DNA from: CAZLFA01 sp964558665
GTDB lineage: Bacteria > Desulfobacterota > Syntrophia > Syntrophales > PHBD01
Direction of reading: 5' to 3'
NCBI GenBank assembly: GCA_964558665.1
Contig: CAZLFA010000002.1
Span: forward strand, 65,324-129,323
Length of the DNA stretch: 64,000 nt
Position 1 is the stretch's first letter, and each line of letters begins with the position of its first letter. A program made the translations under genes and the position numbers. Below, piece after piece: positions 36,954 to 45,852 of this stretch. The notes below the pieces were generated by a model that had not been told where the DNA came from, did no database searches, and worked only from the letters and a program-made list of their open reading frames with translations.

Positions 36954-38840
36954 TCAGTACTTCAGAAGCGACCAGAAAATGAGAATGGTTAGCAGGAATC
37001 CTATCAACAGACTTCCCAGACCGAAGACCGCTGCCGACAACTTGAGGAAAATGCTCGGGTGCGGGCGTTTGAGAGCTTCCAGTTGCCCCTCCTTTTCCAG
37101 ACGCTCGAAATGGAGCGGCCGCTGATGATGAAGCTCTTCCATCGTATAGGTTCCCGTAAAGATGAGCCTGTCCATCGGGAATTTGTCGGGGATGAAGTGC
37201 GTATTGAAAAAGTGGACGGTGAAGATGAACAGCGCCGCCAGCAGCGCCTCTTCCGAATGAACCAGAGTTGCCACATTCAATACCCAGCCGGGAACGATAT
37301 ATGACGACCATTCCGGTTTCCACAGGAGCAGCCCCGATCCGCCGATGGCGAACATGCCCCAGAAGACCGCCCAGAAGTCGAACTTCTCCCAGTATGTCCA
37401 GCGTTCAAATTTCGGCATTTCACCCTTGTTGAAAAACCACAGGAACATTCCCTTCATGTCTTCCCAGTCCTTCCAGGTGGGGACCAGCGAATCGGGTCCT
37501 GTAAGGCGCTTGATCCAGTCCTTGCGGCCCTGTCCTTTAGGGAAGAGATACTGCAGGGATTCCCATGCCACGTAAGCGACTATGGCCATAAGGACAAGCG
37601 CGGCGCCGCGGTGGAGGTATCCCGCCATCGGCGCGCCGCCGAAAAGCTGGATCAGCAGCTTCGACCATGCGGCGTGCGAGTATTTCAGCGGGAAACCGGT
37701 CAGCACCAGGGTAAAGAAGGAGATGATCAGGATGACGTGCATGATCCTCTCCCGGGGGGAGAATCTCTGTATCTGCTCGAAGCCGATGCCCTCAGGGAAG
37801 CATATCGCCGGTGACAGTCCGGCTTTTTCCCTTACGTGCTTCTCCCAGTAGGTCTTGCGCCACCACAGCAGCGTATGCGCCCAGAAGAAAAGGAAGGTGC
37901 CGATAAGCAGCGCGGACATGAAGACGAACGTCCAGTACAGGGAAGGGTAGTTCAGCCGGTCCCGATAGTTGGGGTGCGCCTTGTATTCCACGAAACGGGG
38001 ATGGAACCCCTTGTGGCACCGCCCGCAGTTTGTGATCAGGTTGTCGGGGTGAATGCTGGAACGAGGGTCTTTCTTCGGGAGTATGTTGTGCGTCGTGTGG
38101 CAATCGGCGCACCCGGCAACCAGTGTCGAGTAGCCGACTCCATGGATCTTTCCGTGGTACGTTTCCTCGTAATAGGACACTATTTTCGGGAGCAGGTTGT
38201 TCCTCTTCATGAGGGCTTCATCGGCATGGCACCGCTTGCACTTGGTGTTGTAAAACTCCCTTGCCTCGGCCGGGTATTTGTCCAGAGATGTATGATAGAC
38301 GCGGGTGTCATGCAGGCCGTGACAATCGGAGCATGTGGCGGCGTCCTGATTTCCCCTGAGGACCGCTTCCGCGTGTCCCGACCTTACATACTCTTCATTG
38401 CCGTGGCAGGCGGTGCATTTTTCGATGACAGCCTTCTTATGATTCTCGCCCTGCTTTTTCAATGAGTGAATGTTGCGGTGACAGTCCCGGCAGCGGAAAT
38501 CCTCCTGGAGGTAGTGGAAGTTGTTGCGGTACTCCCTAGCGATTTCGCCGTGGCAGCTTCCGCAGTTGACCGGCTCGATCTTTGACTCGCCGCGCATGTG
38601 CTGCTTTAAATCGGTGATGCCTAGATGACAGCTCACGCAGTTCAGCGAACTATGGGCCGATTGGGGGAAGTGAATACGGAACGGATCGTCGCTGTGGCAT
38701 GTTGTGCATCTTGCGTTAACGGACTGCGCCCCGGTTTGAGCGGCCTCGGTCACCGATAAAAATCCGCAGGCGATGATCAGGCAAAACGCCGCCGTCAAAA
38801 ATAAGGTGCCCCGGCCGGACATGAAAAGAAACCTTTTCAA
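36954..38840 (-). CDS. CbcL-like nine-haem cytochrome c / cytochrome b fusion
   Basis: A 628-residue inner-membrane protein starting at TTG (GAGGT upstream). A signal/anchor helix leads into nine CxxCH haem c sites between about residues 45 and 280 (CTTCH, CVSCH, CGSCH, CRDCH, CTACH, CSDCH, CKRCH, CADCH, CGRCH). Several transmembrane helices of the HydC/FdnI cytochrome b type follow from residue 300. This architecture is that of Geobacter CbcL, a quinol oxidoreductase for low-potential extracellular electron transfer. Here it would pass quinol electrons to the periplasmic multihaem proteins encoded upstream. Confidence 0.87.
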   Translation of the reverse strand: MKRFLFMSGRGTLFLTAAFCLIIACGFLSVTEAAQTGAQSVNARCTTCHSDDPFRIHFPQSAHSSLNCVSCHLGITDLKQHMRGESKIEPVNCGSCHGEIAREYRNNFHYLQEDFRCRDCHRNIHSLKKQGENHKKAVIEKCTACHGNEEYVRSGHAEAVLRGNQDAATCSDCHGLHDTRVYHTSLDKYPAEAREFYNTKCKRCHADEALMKRNNLLPKIVSYYEETYHGKIHGVGYSTLVAGCADCHTTHNILPKKDPRSSIHPDNLITNCGRCHKGFHPRFVEYKAHPNYRDRLNYPSLYWTFVFMSALLIGTFLFFWAHTLLWWRKTYWEKHVREKAGLSPAICFPEGIGFEQIQRFSPRERIMHVILIISFFTLVLTGFPLKYSHAAWSKLLIQLFGGAPMAGYLHRGAALVLMAIVAYVAWESLQYLFPKGQGRKDWIKRLTGPDSLVPTWKDWEDMKGMFLWFFNKGEMPKFERWTYWEKFDFWAVFWGMFAIGGSGLLLWKPEWSSYIVPGWVLNVATLVHSEEALLAALFIFTVHFFNTHFIPDKFPMDRLIFTGTYTMEELHHQRPLHFERLEKEGQLEALKRPHPSIFLKLSAAVFGLGSLLIGFLLTILIFWSLLKY

Positions 38841-38844
38841 TTTT

Positions 38845-39636
38845 CTACCTCGTTTTTTCTTTTTTTCTTCTCAGTTCGTAAGCCTTCCATGCCTCCATTC
38901 CGCCGAAGAGACGGACAACGTCAAAACCCTTGCGCTTAAGATAGGACTGCGCAAGAAAAGACCGGAAGCCGCGGCTGTCGACCAGAACCAGCGTCCGGTT
39001 GTACGGAAGCTCCTGATACCGCTCGTGGAGCCTGTAAAGGGGAAGATTCACCGCTCCCTCGATATGGCCTTCCTTAAAGTTGTTTTCGGTGCGGATATCG
39101 ATGATGGCCATTGTTTTTCTTTCTGCAAGCCAGGAACTCAGGGTATCGACCTTTACGGACTTGACCGCAACACGGGGAATCCTCTGCACCGATTCCACTT
39201 CATGTCCGGCCTTCTTCCATGCCGGCAATCCCCCCTCCAGCACAAACACCTTCTCATAGCCGTTCTTCAATGCAACATCCGCGGCGAGGCAGCTTTTATA
39301 GCAACTGTCGCTCTCGCAATAGAAGATGATGATCCTTCCGATCTTGTCCGCCGGCAGGATTTTCGGGTTTTGCTCTATATCTTCACAGGCGAGGCAGAGC
39401 GAACCGGGAATGCGGTGATCCATGCATTCCAGTTGACTCATCGTGTTCACAAAAACAGTCTGCCGGAGTTTATATAGATCGAAGGCCTCCTTGACGCTGA
39501 TCCTCTGTCCTTTAGTCTTTACTTCTGCGCTGATAGGAGAAAGCAGCAAAATGGCCATGGAAGCCGCAATAACGAAGATGACACCCCTTCTGAATCCTTG
39601 CGTGATAAAAGATTTCATGAACGCTCTCTTATTCAT
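38845..39636 (-). CDS. Exported tandem rhodanese-domain protein
   Basis: A 263-residue protein with an N-terminal membrane segment (about 15-35) and two rhodanese domains. The first has a Cys-containing active loop CESDSCY near residue 113. The second has VDSRGF, where the catalytic Cys is missing, so only one site is likely active. Rhodaneses move sulfane sulfur, or selenium or tellurium analogues. The gene overlaps the 7-haem cytochrome gene by eight bases. Confidence 0.83.
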   Translation of the reverse strand: MNKRAFMKSFITQGFRRGVIFVIAASMAILLLSPISAEVKTKGQRISVKEAFDLYKLRQTVFVNTMSQLECMDHRIPGSLCLACEDIEQNPKILPADKIGRIIIFYCESDSCYKSCLAADVALKNGYEKVFVLEGGLPAWKKAGHEVESVQRIPRVAVKSVKVDTLSSWLAERKTMAIIDIRTENNFKEGHIEGAVNLPLYRLHERYQELPYNRTLVLVDSRGFRSFLAQSYLKRKGFDVVRLFGGMEAWKAYELRRKKEKTR

Positions 39637-41236
39637 AGGCGGGAACCCCCGTCATACCCCAGTCTGACATCTGCGGGCGCGCGTTCGGCTCTTTGGTTAC
39701 CGGATAGTCTTCCTTTAAGAATTTGCCGATGCGCCGGACTTTCAATTTGTTGAAAAATGCGGAAGCGTCGCCGTGGCATTCAACGCAGCCGTCCGGTTTT
39801 CCCGCTGTGCCGTAAGGTTTTCCCGTGCCGGCAGGCTGGATGCCGTGGTGGATGACGTAATGCAACGATGAAGTTAATTTCTCGTCCTCAGAGGATACAA
39901 TCTCCCCTTTTTTAAGCTGGTAAACACGGTCGGCTACAAAGACCGCATTCTGATAACCGCCTTTTTCCAAAAGCTTCAAAGCCAGTATAATGTCGTTGTC
40001 CGTTGCCACTGTTCTTCTGGATGTCTTTTTCCCGTTTACGGCCTTTACTTCAACTTGCGATAAGGTATCCGCTGAACGGAGAAGACTTTTTACCCTCGCA
40101 AGGGGGATGGGTTTGATGCCGCCGCCGGAATGTCTGGTTCCAAACCACTGGTTCACCCGCTCAAGACACGGTACATACCGCTCTTGACCGCCTTTGGCCG
40201 GTTCTGCACGGCAGATCCAGGGTTTCCAGACACCGGCGGCTTTAAGTGTCAGGTCTTTCGGGCGGGACGCCGCTTCCAGTACATCCGCAGTGTACCAGTT
40301 GCGGTCTCCCGTACTCATGTCCAGAAGATATCCGCCTTTGGCGGAAGCGGCGGCATGGCATGCTCCGCAATCCATCAGGTAGAAATGGAAGGACGCCCCC
40401 GGGAATTTTTCCGCATGCTTTGCTCCCGGATATTTGGCCGCCTGCCGGCGGTCCTTCCCGGTTGTTTTGTCTTTAGCCTCCAGATGACATGCCCCGCAGG
40501 TCATCATATCGATGCCGATGAGGTCCTTCCGGAAACTGCTCCTGGCGAATTTCCCCCTCGCTATATAATGACTCAGACGGCCTCCGGCCGCCTTGGAAAC
40601 AAGTTTATGGCAATCGCTGCACTGGAAGCCCGCCCTTGCATGCACGTCCGAATCCGGACTGAAAATCGTGCCTGCTTCACTCGCCATGGCATCGTGATGG
40701 CAGCGGAGGCAGTTGCCGGAAACGGTTCTGCCGATCTTGCTTCCCTTCAGCCTGCCGTCCGTCATGAACGCGCCGCCCGTCCAGTTGTACGATACAAAGG
40801 GACGCAAGCCCTGTCTATCATCTATCTTCTGTTCCGCCGGATGATCCTTGACCTCGCCCAGTCCGGAACCGGAAGTCGCGGCCAGTGAATAGCGGCCGGC
40901 TGAAATTTCCCTTGCCCGCCTGTCCATGCGGTAATTCCGCGAATGGCAGATAAAACAGTCCCCTTCCAGCGTTCCTGCCGAACCTGTCCGTGTGATATAG
41001 GCAAAATGATCGCCCGAGGTTATCAAACGGTAATCATGGCAGGCGCCGCAGGTTTTCTTCGGACTGTAGGCATCGGCCTTGTTATAGGACGGCGTGATTT
41101 TTTCTCCCTGCTCATTACGCAGCCAGATGTTTTCATGCGCCGCTGCCGGCGGGCAGAAGTCTGCCGTCGGCAGGCAGCACATAAACAGAATGAGGATGAA
41201 AGCGGTCCTCGCTATGAAAATCACCGTCCCTGACAT
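39629..41236 (-). CDS. Secreted seven-haem cytochrome c
   Basis: A 535-residue protein with a signal peptide (about 1-33, ending AAAHE) and seven CxxCH sites: CGACH, CFICH, CLRCH, CSDCH, CGACH, CGACH and, near residue 490, CVECH. Long haem-free stretches, notably residues 300-480, may form a binding domain. It contains no recognisable catalytic module, so it is an electron carrier or a reductase of unknown substrate. AAGGATATGGA precedes the ATG. Confidence 0.85.
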   Translation of the reverse strand: MSGTVIFIARTAFILILFMCCLPTADFCPPAAAHENIWLRNEQGEKITPSYNKADAYSPKKTCGACHDYRLITSGDHFAYITRTGSAGTLEGDCFICHSRNYRMDRRAREISAGRYSLAATSGSGLGEVKDHPAEQKIDDRQGLRPFVSYNWTGGAFMTDGRLKGSKIGRTVSGNCLRCHHDAMASEAGTIFSPDSDVHARAGFQCSDCHKLVSKAAGGRLSHYIARGKFARSSFRKDLIGIDMMTCGACHLEAKDKTTGKDRRQAAKYPGAKHAEKFPGASFHFYLMDCGACHAAASAKGGYLLDMSTGDRNWYTADVLEAASRPKDLTLKAAGVWKPWICRAEPAKGGQERYVPCLERVNQWFGTRHSGGGIKPIPLARVKSLLRSADTLSQVEVKAVNGKKTSRRTVATDNDIILALKLLEKGGYQNAVFVADRVYQLKKGEIVSSEDEKLTSSLHYVIHHGIQPAGTGKPYGTAGKPDGCVECHGDASAFFNKLKVRRIGKFLKEDYPVTKEPNARPQMSDWGMTGVPAYE

Positions 41237-41255
41237 TCCATATCCTTATATCAAA

Positions 41256-42155
41256 TTACGGTTCTATCGGTGCACCTGCATCCTTCGCCCACTCCATGAA
41301 AGAGCCGTCATATATTTTGACGTTCTTGTAGCCGAGCACCTCTGTCATGACAAACGCCCAACTAGTGCAGGCCTTGCCGGTATCGCAGTAAAGAATGATT
41401 TCACCTGCGGGATCAGCGGCCGCCTTTTTCGCCAGTTCGGCAAGCTCAGCCTTGCTTTTGTAAAGACCTTCTTTGGTGTACAACTGTCCCACCGGCAGAT
41501 TTACGACGCCCTTTATCCTACCCGTCTTTGCTACAAAGGAGAGCTTTTCCTTGCCTTCAAAGAAGGTGGGGCCGCGCACATCGATTACTGTTGCCTTTCC
41601 GATTTTGGACATAACGTAGGCTTTATCGACGAAAAGCCCTTTGTTGACCTGTCCTCTGAAGGGCTTGCTTTTGGCTCTCACCATGTCCTGCTTCAAAGGT
41701 TTATTTTCTTTTACCCACTGGTCCTGACCGCCGTCAAGAACAGCGACATTTGCGACACCGGCATATTTAAGCGTCCACGCCACGCGGGTCATGTCGAAGC
41801 GGTCAAGAATCTTTTCTGATTTACTCACGAGTACTACCAGACTGTCCCTGCCGATGCCGGCGGCGCCGATAACATCGAACAGGTCGTCCGTGGCAGGCAG
41901 TTCATTGAGGAGTTCTCCCTTTTTTATGGCCCATGATCCGTAGAAAGAATTGACCGCGCCCGGGATATGCCCTGCCTTGTATTCCTCAACCTTCCTCAGA
42001 TCCATGGTTACGATCTTCGGATTTGCCAGGTTCTTTTCAAGCCATGCGGTGGATACGATGGGATCGATATCCCTGGCCATTGCCGCAATGGGTAAGGCCA
42101 GCAGAAATACCAGGGCAAAAACGATACGCCTTGATTTGATGTGTTTCATTGTCAT
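41256..42155 (-). CDS. Secreted tandem rhodanese (thiosulfate sulfurtransferase type, ExtH-like position)
   Basis: A 299-residue protein with a signal peptide (about 1-26, ending AAMA) and two rhodanese domains. The second has the active-site loop YCDTGKACTSW with the catalytic Cys. It matches exported 3-mercaptopyruvate or thiosulfate sulfurtransferases. AAAGGAGAAGC precedes the ATG. It sits 13 bases after the 11-haem cytochrome gene; a rhodanese beside a multihaem cytochrome recalls the Geobacter ext cluster for selenite/tellurite reduction. Confidence 0.85.
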   Translation of the reverse strand: MTMKHIKSRRIVFALVFLLALPIAAMARDIDPIVSTAWLEKNLANPKIVTMDLRKVEEYKAGHIPGAVNSFYGSWAIKKGELLNELPATDDLFDVIGAAGIGRDSLVVLVSKSEKILDRFDMTRVAWTLKYAGVANVAVLDGGQDQWVKENKPLKQDMVRAKSKPFRGQVNKGLFVDKAYVMSKIGKATVIDVRGPTFFEGKEKLSFVAKTGRIKGVVNLPVGQLYTKEGLYKSKAELAELAKKAAADPAGEIILYCDTGKACTSWAFVMTEVLGYKNVKIYDGSFMEWAKDAGAPIEP

Positions 42156-42168
42156 GCTTCTCCTTTCG

Positions 42169-43437
42169 TTATTGTTTAATTGGTTTTATATCGTAGATTA
42201 GTCCTTCGTTTGCTTTGGAACCGTTCTTGATCAGCCTCCCTTTGCTCAGGAAGTTTTTCCTGTCGACATGGCATGCATCGCAGGAGCGTGTCCTTTCGGT
42301 CCTTTTCCTGATGCTGTGTACCGGGCTGTCCCAGTAGTTGGGCAGAGCATCGAAGTTCTTCATGCTTATGCCGTCCTTGGCGAAGGTGCCTTTCACCGTC
42401 GGGATGAGCCTCAGCGTCGTGAGGGTTTTCCTGTCACGGGGATTGAGCCCCAGGTTGAAGCCCGGTTTTGCCTCGGAGTGGCCTAGGTGGCAATTATAGC
42501 AGTCACGATAATTTCCGGAGGCATGGCATGCGGAGCAGCTTACCTTGTCCTTGTGTTTCTCATGAGCCATCCGGGTGTAAAGTTTTACGGGTTTTTTTGA
42601 TTTGTGACAGCTCCGGCAGGTCGGACGGTCCTTTACATCCTGCTTTGTCATGTAGTGTTTGCCGTCTCCGTGCATTTCCTCCTTTTTGTGGCAGTCCATG
42701 CACATCATCCCTTTCTGATAGTGCACGTCGGGTGTGCCGCCGTATTCACCGGTATATTCAGGATAGACGCGGCCGCCGTGGCAGAATGCGCAGGTTTTGC
42801 CTTCGTCCTTGCGGATGAATTTGTGCCCTTTTATCAATCCCAGACCGATTCCGGAGACGGGAGGAGACTTCACGTGGCAGTCGCCGCAGGATGCATGACA
42901 GCTCCTGCATGACTTCTCAAAGACCTTGCTGTCGAAGATCTTCAACTCTGCTTCCGAGAATCGCGCCTTCACGCCCTCACGCTGCCCGCGGGACGTATAG
43001 TGGAGAGATTTGCCGTAACTCCCGGTAATCTTGGCATGGCATTCCTTGCAGTTGTCGAGGTTATCGGATGGCCTTTTGACCATGCCTTTATGAGCCGCAT
43101 CTTTGATCTTTGCCGCTGCATCTCCCTTGTGGCAGTCCGTGCATTCTTTTTTAAGATGAGGATCTGTTCCGATCAGGGCCGCGTCGACAAGATATCCCTT
43201 GTAATACTCTTCCGCCTTAACTGGCGGAGGCGCTCCCGCTCACCCTTCACCGGTGGGGATGGGCGGCGGTTTTACCATGGGCTTCAATATGGATTCAGAC
43301 GTGTGGCAGAAAATGCATCCGCTTGTGTCGGCGGCGGAAATGACGGCGGGATAAAGCCACAGGACAATCACCAGGAGCGCATGTATCGGGATGTTTGTAA
43401 ACTGGCCTGATAAGTGGGTAGAACGCTTGAAACGCAT
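42169..43437 (-). CDS. Eleven-haem cytochrome c with in-frame TGA (probable selenoprotein, ExtKL-like)
   Basis: Read through TGA at 43240-43242, this is a 422-residue secreted cytochrome: a signal peptide (about 1-36), haem 1 (CIFCH), a Pro-rich linker PPPIPTGEG-U66-AGAPPPVKA, then ten more CxxCH sites (CTDCH, CKECH, CRSCH, CGDCH, CAFCH, CMDCH, CRSCH, CSACH, CYNCH, CDACH). The frame is open on both sides of the TGA with coherent protein. The organism plainly decodes UGA as Sec in three fdhA genes. A hairpin lies 11 bases after the TGA. AAGGAACGGAT precedes the ATG. I recall that Geobacter ExtK and ExtL are now treated as one such Sec cytochrome. The alternative is a nonsense mutation or sequencing error. 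Confidence 0.72.
43211..43242 (-). promoter_or_regulatory. Candidate SECIS of the multihaem cytochrome gene
   Basis: After the TGA (43242-43240) come 11 bases, then TCCGCC-AGTTAA-GGCGGA, a 6-bp stem with a 6-base loop that has G at its second position. This fits the loose bacterial SECIS rule (short stem, G in the first two loop bases, loop starting 16 or more bases after UGA), but lacks the GGTCT-type loop of the fdhA elements. Confidence 0.45.
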
Positions 43438-43497
43438 ATCCGTTCCTTCTGTCGTCCCGGCGGTTCCGGGGATTTGAAGTCGGCATCACATTTGATA

Positions 43498-43522
43498 ATA
43501 TATACCCCTATGGGGTATATAT
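43498..43522. promoter_or_regulatory. CsoR/CstR-type operator candidate
   Basis: ATATATACCCC-TAT-GGGGTATATAT, perfect 11-bp arms, 60 bases upstream of the 11-haem cytochrome start. C-tract/G-tract palindromes of this form are bound by CsoR-family repressors; CstR members sense persulfide and control rhodanese genes, which fits this operon. Confidence 0.55.
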
Positions 43523-43705
43523 ACCGTTTTCAGTGATGGCTGTCAAGCCGGTTGTATAATTAAAGTTTGTTGTAGATCGTTGTTTAGTGGAATGGTTATT
43601 AGTGACCTGTCTCTTCTGAAACGCGTGAAACTCATCCTACACTATTTTTCTTATTTTTCAAAGAATTTCAGGTTGGAAAAATGCCTTCTCCTATTTGTCA
43701 TCCCG

Positions 43706-43866
43706 CCCATTTCTGTCATTCCCCTGCAAATGGGAATCCAGGGAGTTACTGGATTGTCGGATCAAGTCCGACAATGACAATGGAGGGAGGCTTCACTCCG
43801 TCATCCGTCTTACCTTCCGTCATTCCTGCCTCCCTCTCTGTCACTCCCGCGAAAGCGGGAGTCCAG
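43706..43866. repeat. REP-like palindromic repeat cluster
   Basis: Three short palindromes: TCATTCCCCTGCAAATGGGA (43714 on), ATTGTCGG-ATCAAG-TCCGACAAT (43753-43778), and CTCCCGCGAAAGCGGGAG (43843-43861) ending in TCCAG. A block matching the first two recurs at 48911-48990, showing that larger composite units move or duplicate together. Confidence 0.7.
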
Positions 43867-43952
43867 TGTTTTTCTCCATTGCCTGTTCGAGGAAAAAGGA
43901 GTATCTATATTAATCAAGAAAACATGAATAACTTTCTGAAGGGGGGAACGTT

Positions 43953-44231
43953 ATGAACAGGATATTTAGAATATTTGTGGCATTGACAGTAGGTTTGTTT
44001 CTGATCGGCATGACGGGTACAACGCATGCGGGAGTCACATCCAAAGTAAAAAAGACGGCGAAGAAAACAGCATCTAAAGCCAAAGAAACGGCTAAAAAAG
44101 GGGCTGAAAAAACAAACGATAAAGTACATGATACTGCCAATAAAGGAAAAGGAAAGGTTACAAGAGCAGATCAGCAGGCAACAACTATGACCAATTCGCT
44201 TGGCGATAATTTTAAAGAAATTACCAAGTGA
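43953..44231 (+). CDS. Secreted lysine-rich repeat protein, copy 1
   Basis: A 92-residue protein: signal peptide (about 1-26, ending THAG), then a Lys/Ala/Thr-rich region built on KKTAKKTASKAKETAKKGAE, which would be an amphipathic or disordered basic helix in the periplasm. GGGGGGAACGTT precedes the ATG. It resembles LEA-like or histone-like low-complexity proteins only in composition. It is a tandem paralogue of the next gene. Confidence 0.75.
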   Translation: MNRIFRIFVALTVGLFLIGMTGTTHAGVTSKVKKTAKKTASKAKETAKKGAEKTNDKVHDTANKGKGKVTRADQQATTMTNSLGDNFKEITK

Positions 44232-44405
44232 CATCCAGATCTGATAAACCCGGATTGCACGATAGAAGAACATGAATGTCCACACAACTTCTCGTGTTTC
44301 TTCACGAACTTTTTCTATTGTGTGATCCGGGATGATAAAAATAAGCTTTTCCTGTCTGATTGTCGAAGACAGATCATCAAATGTTTTCACAGGGGGGATA
44401 AAATT

Positions 44406-44684
44406 ATGAATCGTATGAGCAGATATTTTGTAGCCTTGACTATCGGTTTGTTTCTGGTTGGCGTAACAATTCCATCTCAGGCGGGAGTAACATCCAAAGT
44501 AAAAAAGACGGCAAAGAAGACAGCATCTAAAGCCAAAGACACGGCTAAAAAAGGGGCTGAAAAAACGAATGACACCGTTCACAAGGGCGCCGACAAAGGA
44601 AAAAATACAGCCGTAAAGGCAGACAAAATGACAAAGAGAATAGTAGATCAGGACAAAGACGTCTTTAATAAAATAGTTAAGTAA
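44406..44684 (+). CDS. Secreted lysine-rich repeat protein, copy 2
   Basis: A 92-residue paralogue of the preceding protein with the same signal peptide pattern (ending PSQAG), the same GVTSKVKKTAKKTASKAKDTA start of the mature part broken only by single substitutions, and a different C-terminal tail. GGGGGGATAAAATT precedes the ATG. The two genes are separated by 174 bases, so each may have its own promoter. Function unknown. Confidence 0.75.
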   Translation: MNRMSRYFVALTIGLFLVGVTIPSQAGVTSKVKKTAKKTASKAKDTAKKGAEKTNDTVHKGADKGKNTAVKADKMTKRIVDQDKDVFNKIVK

Positions 44685-44825
44685 TCGATCAGACTAGTAC
44701 CTGGCGGTGCCTGCAAGGCGTAGCTCATCCATGTCGGGTATTGCCTTGCTTCAATAATTGACTGTACATACTTATACCGTCTGCAACGCTCCGTATCGGA
44801 CAGATATGGTGCAGAGAGGCAGGGT

Positions 44826-45767
44826 TCACTTTATCTTCGACTGCTTCTTCAACCATTCAGAGACATCCTTCATCAGTTCGAGCCGCAGCTCCTTCGGCTC
44901 CAGCACGGTGACAAAAGGAATCCATGACTTGAGCATGTGCCGGATGGCTTCAAAGTAGCCCACCGTATAGGATACTATAAGCGTGCAGTCCGGCTTTTCC
45001 TCGACGACCTCCTGAGTCGGGTAGTATTTCTTTCTCTTGAAATAATCGGCATGGGTTGAGTCCACCCTGATGATGACTTTCAGTTCGGCGGTTCCGTCAA
45101 ACCAGACGTTGGTGCTCATGGAAAGCTTCTGATCCAGATCTTTGGGAAAGCACTCAAAACCGGCGTTCAGTTTTTTGAAGCTGCTGATCTTGTCGAGGGC
45201 GTATTTCTTCAGGCGGCAGTCTTTCACGTCCTTGCCGATGAGATACCAGAAGCCTTCGAAGTAGGCAACGCGGTAAGGCTCCAGATAGACGTCATGTTTC
45301 CTTTTTCCGTCATATGAGAAAAAGGCCTGCTTTTTTTTCTGGATGGCTTTGACGATCTTGTCCAGAAGCATGCCGTCAAGGGTGACGGATTCATCGATCT
45401 TGACGAAGACAGGTATGGGTTTGAGGTCGTCGTAGAGCTTGTCGAGCACCATGTCCGCTGCCCGCCGGAAGGGCTGCCCCAACTGCCCGACCAGGTTTTT
45501 CAAGGCCACAACAAGGGCAAGCTCTGTTTCATTGAACAAATCGAGGTTCTTGACAAGATCCTTGGACATCCTGTAGGTTCCCTTCTGCAATTCATGAAGG
45601 GGAAAGCCTGCCTCCCTCAGCATCAGGAGGTCTCTCTGGATTGTCCGGGGTGTGGTCTGGAAATTCCCGCTCAGCCATGTGCTTGTGACGGTATCCTTTT
45701 CCATAAAAACCTTCAGGATCTGGCCGAGGCGTATCAGCCTTTTCTGAACAGCCTTCTGTGATTCCAT
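44826..45767 (-). CDS. WYL-domain transcriptional regulator
   Basis: A 313-residue regulator: N-terminal helix-turn-helix (GNFQTTPRTIQRDLLMLREAGFPL, split here only for naming: residues about 30-55) and a WYL domain with VAYFEGFWYLIGKD (about 150-165) plus a C-terminal WCX extension ending ELMKDVSEWLKKQ. WYL domains bind nucleic acid or nucleotide ligands and often control defence genes. AAGGAG precedes MESQK; a longer frame to 45872 is not supported. A near-palindrome CGACGGACGTATGTCG lies 70 bases upstream, and its perfect form lies before the ARPP-1 gene at 56290. Confidence 0.88.
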   Translation of the reverse strand: MESQKAVQKRLIRLGQILKVFMEKDTVTSTWLSGNFQTTPRTIQRDLLMLREAGFPLHELQKGTYRMSKDLVKNLDLFNETELALVVALKNLVGQLGQPFRRAADMVLDKLYDDLKPIPVFVKIDESVTLDGMLLDKIVKAIQKKKQAFFSYDGKRKHDVYLEPYRVAYFEGFWYLIGKDVKDCRLKKYALDKISSFKKLNAGFECFPKDLDQKLSMSTNVWFDGTAELKVIIRVDSTHADYFKRKKYYPTQEVVEEKPDCTLIVSYTVGYFEAIRHMLKSWIPFVTVLEPKELRLELMKDVSEWLKKQSKIK

Positions 45768-45836
45768 GGCGGTATGCTCCTTGTGCGGTTGATAAAAATC
45801 AACGGGAAATAGGAAAAGCAACTGTGAAAAATAATG

Positions 45837-45852
45837 CGACGGACGTATGTCG
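45837..45852. promoter_or_regulatory. Candidate WYL-regulator operator, site 1
   Basis: CGACGGACGTATGTCG, two mismatches from the perfect palindrome CGACATACGTATGTCG at 56112-56127. The flank AAAAATAATG is also shared. It lies 70-85 bases upstream of the WYL gene start. Confidence 0.55.

Larger units (their letters stand above)
43438..43952. other. Control region of the cytochrome operon, then REP-like repeats
   Basis: Holds the ATACCCC/GGGGTAT palindrome (43498-43522) upstream of the cytochrome operon, about 190 bases of AT-rich DNA, and a cluster of palindromic repeats (43706-43866). No gene is seen. Confidence 0.6.
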
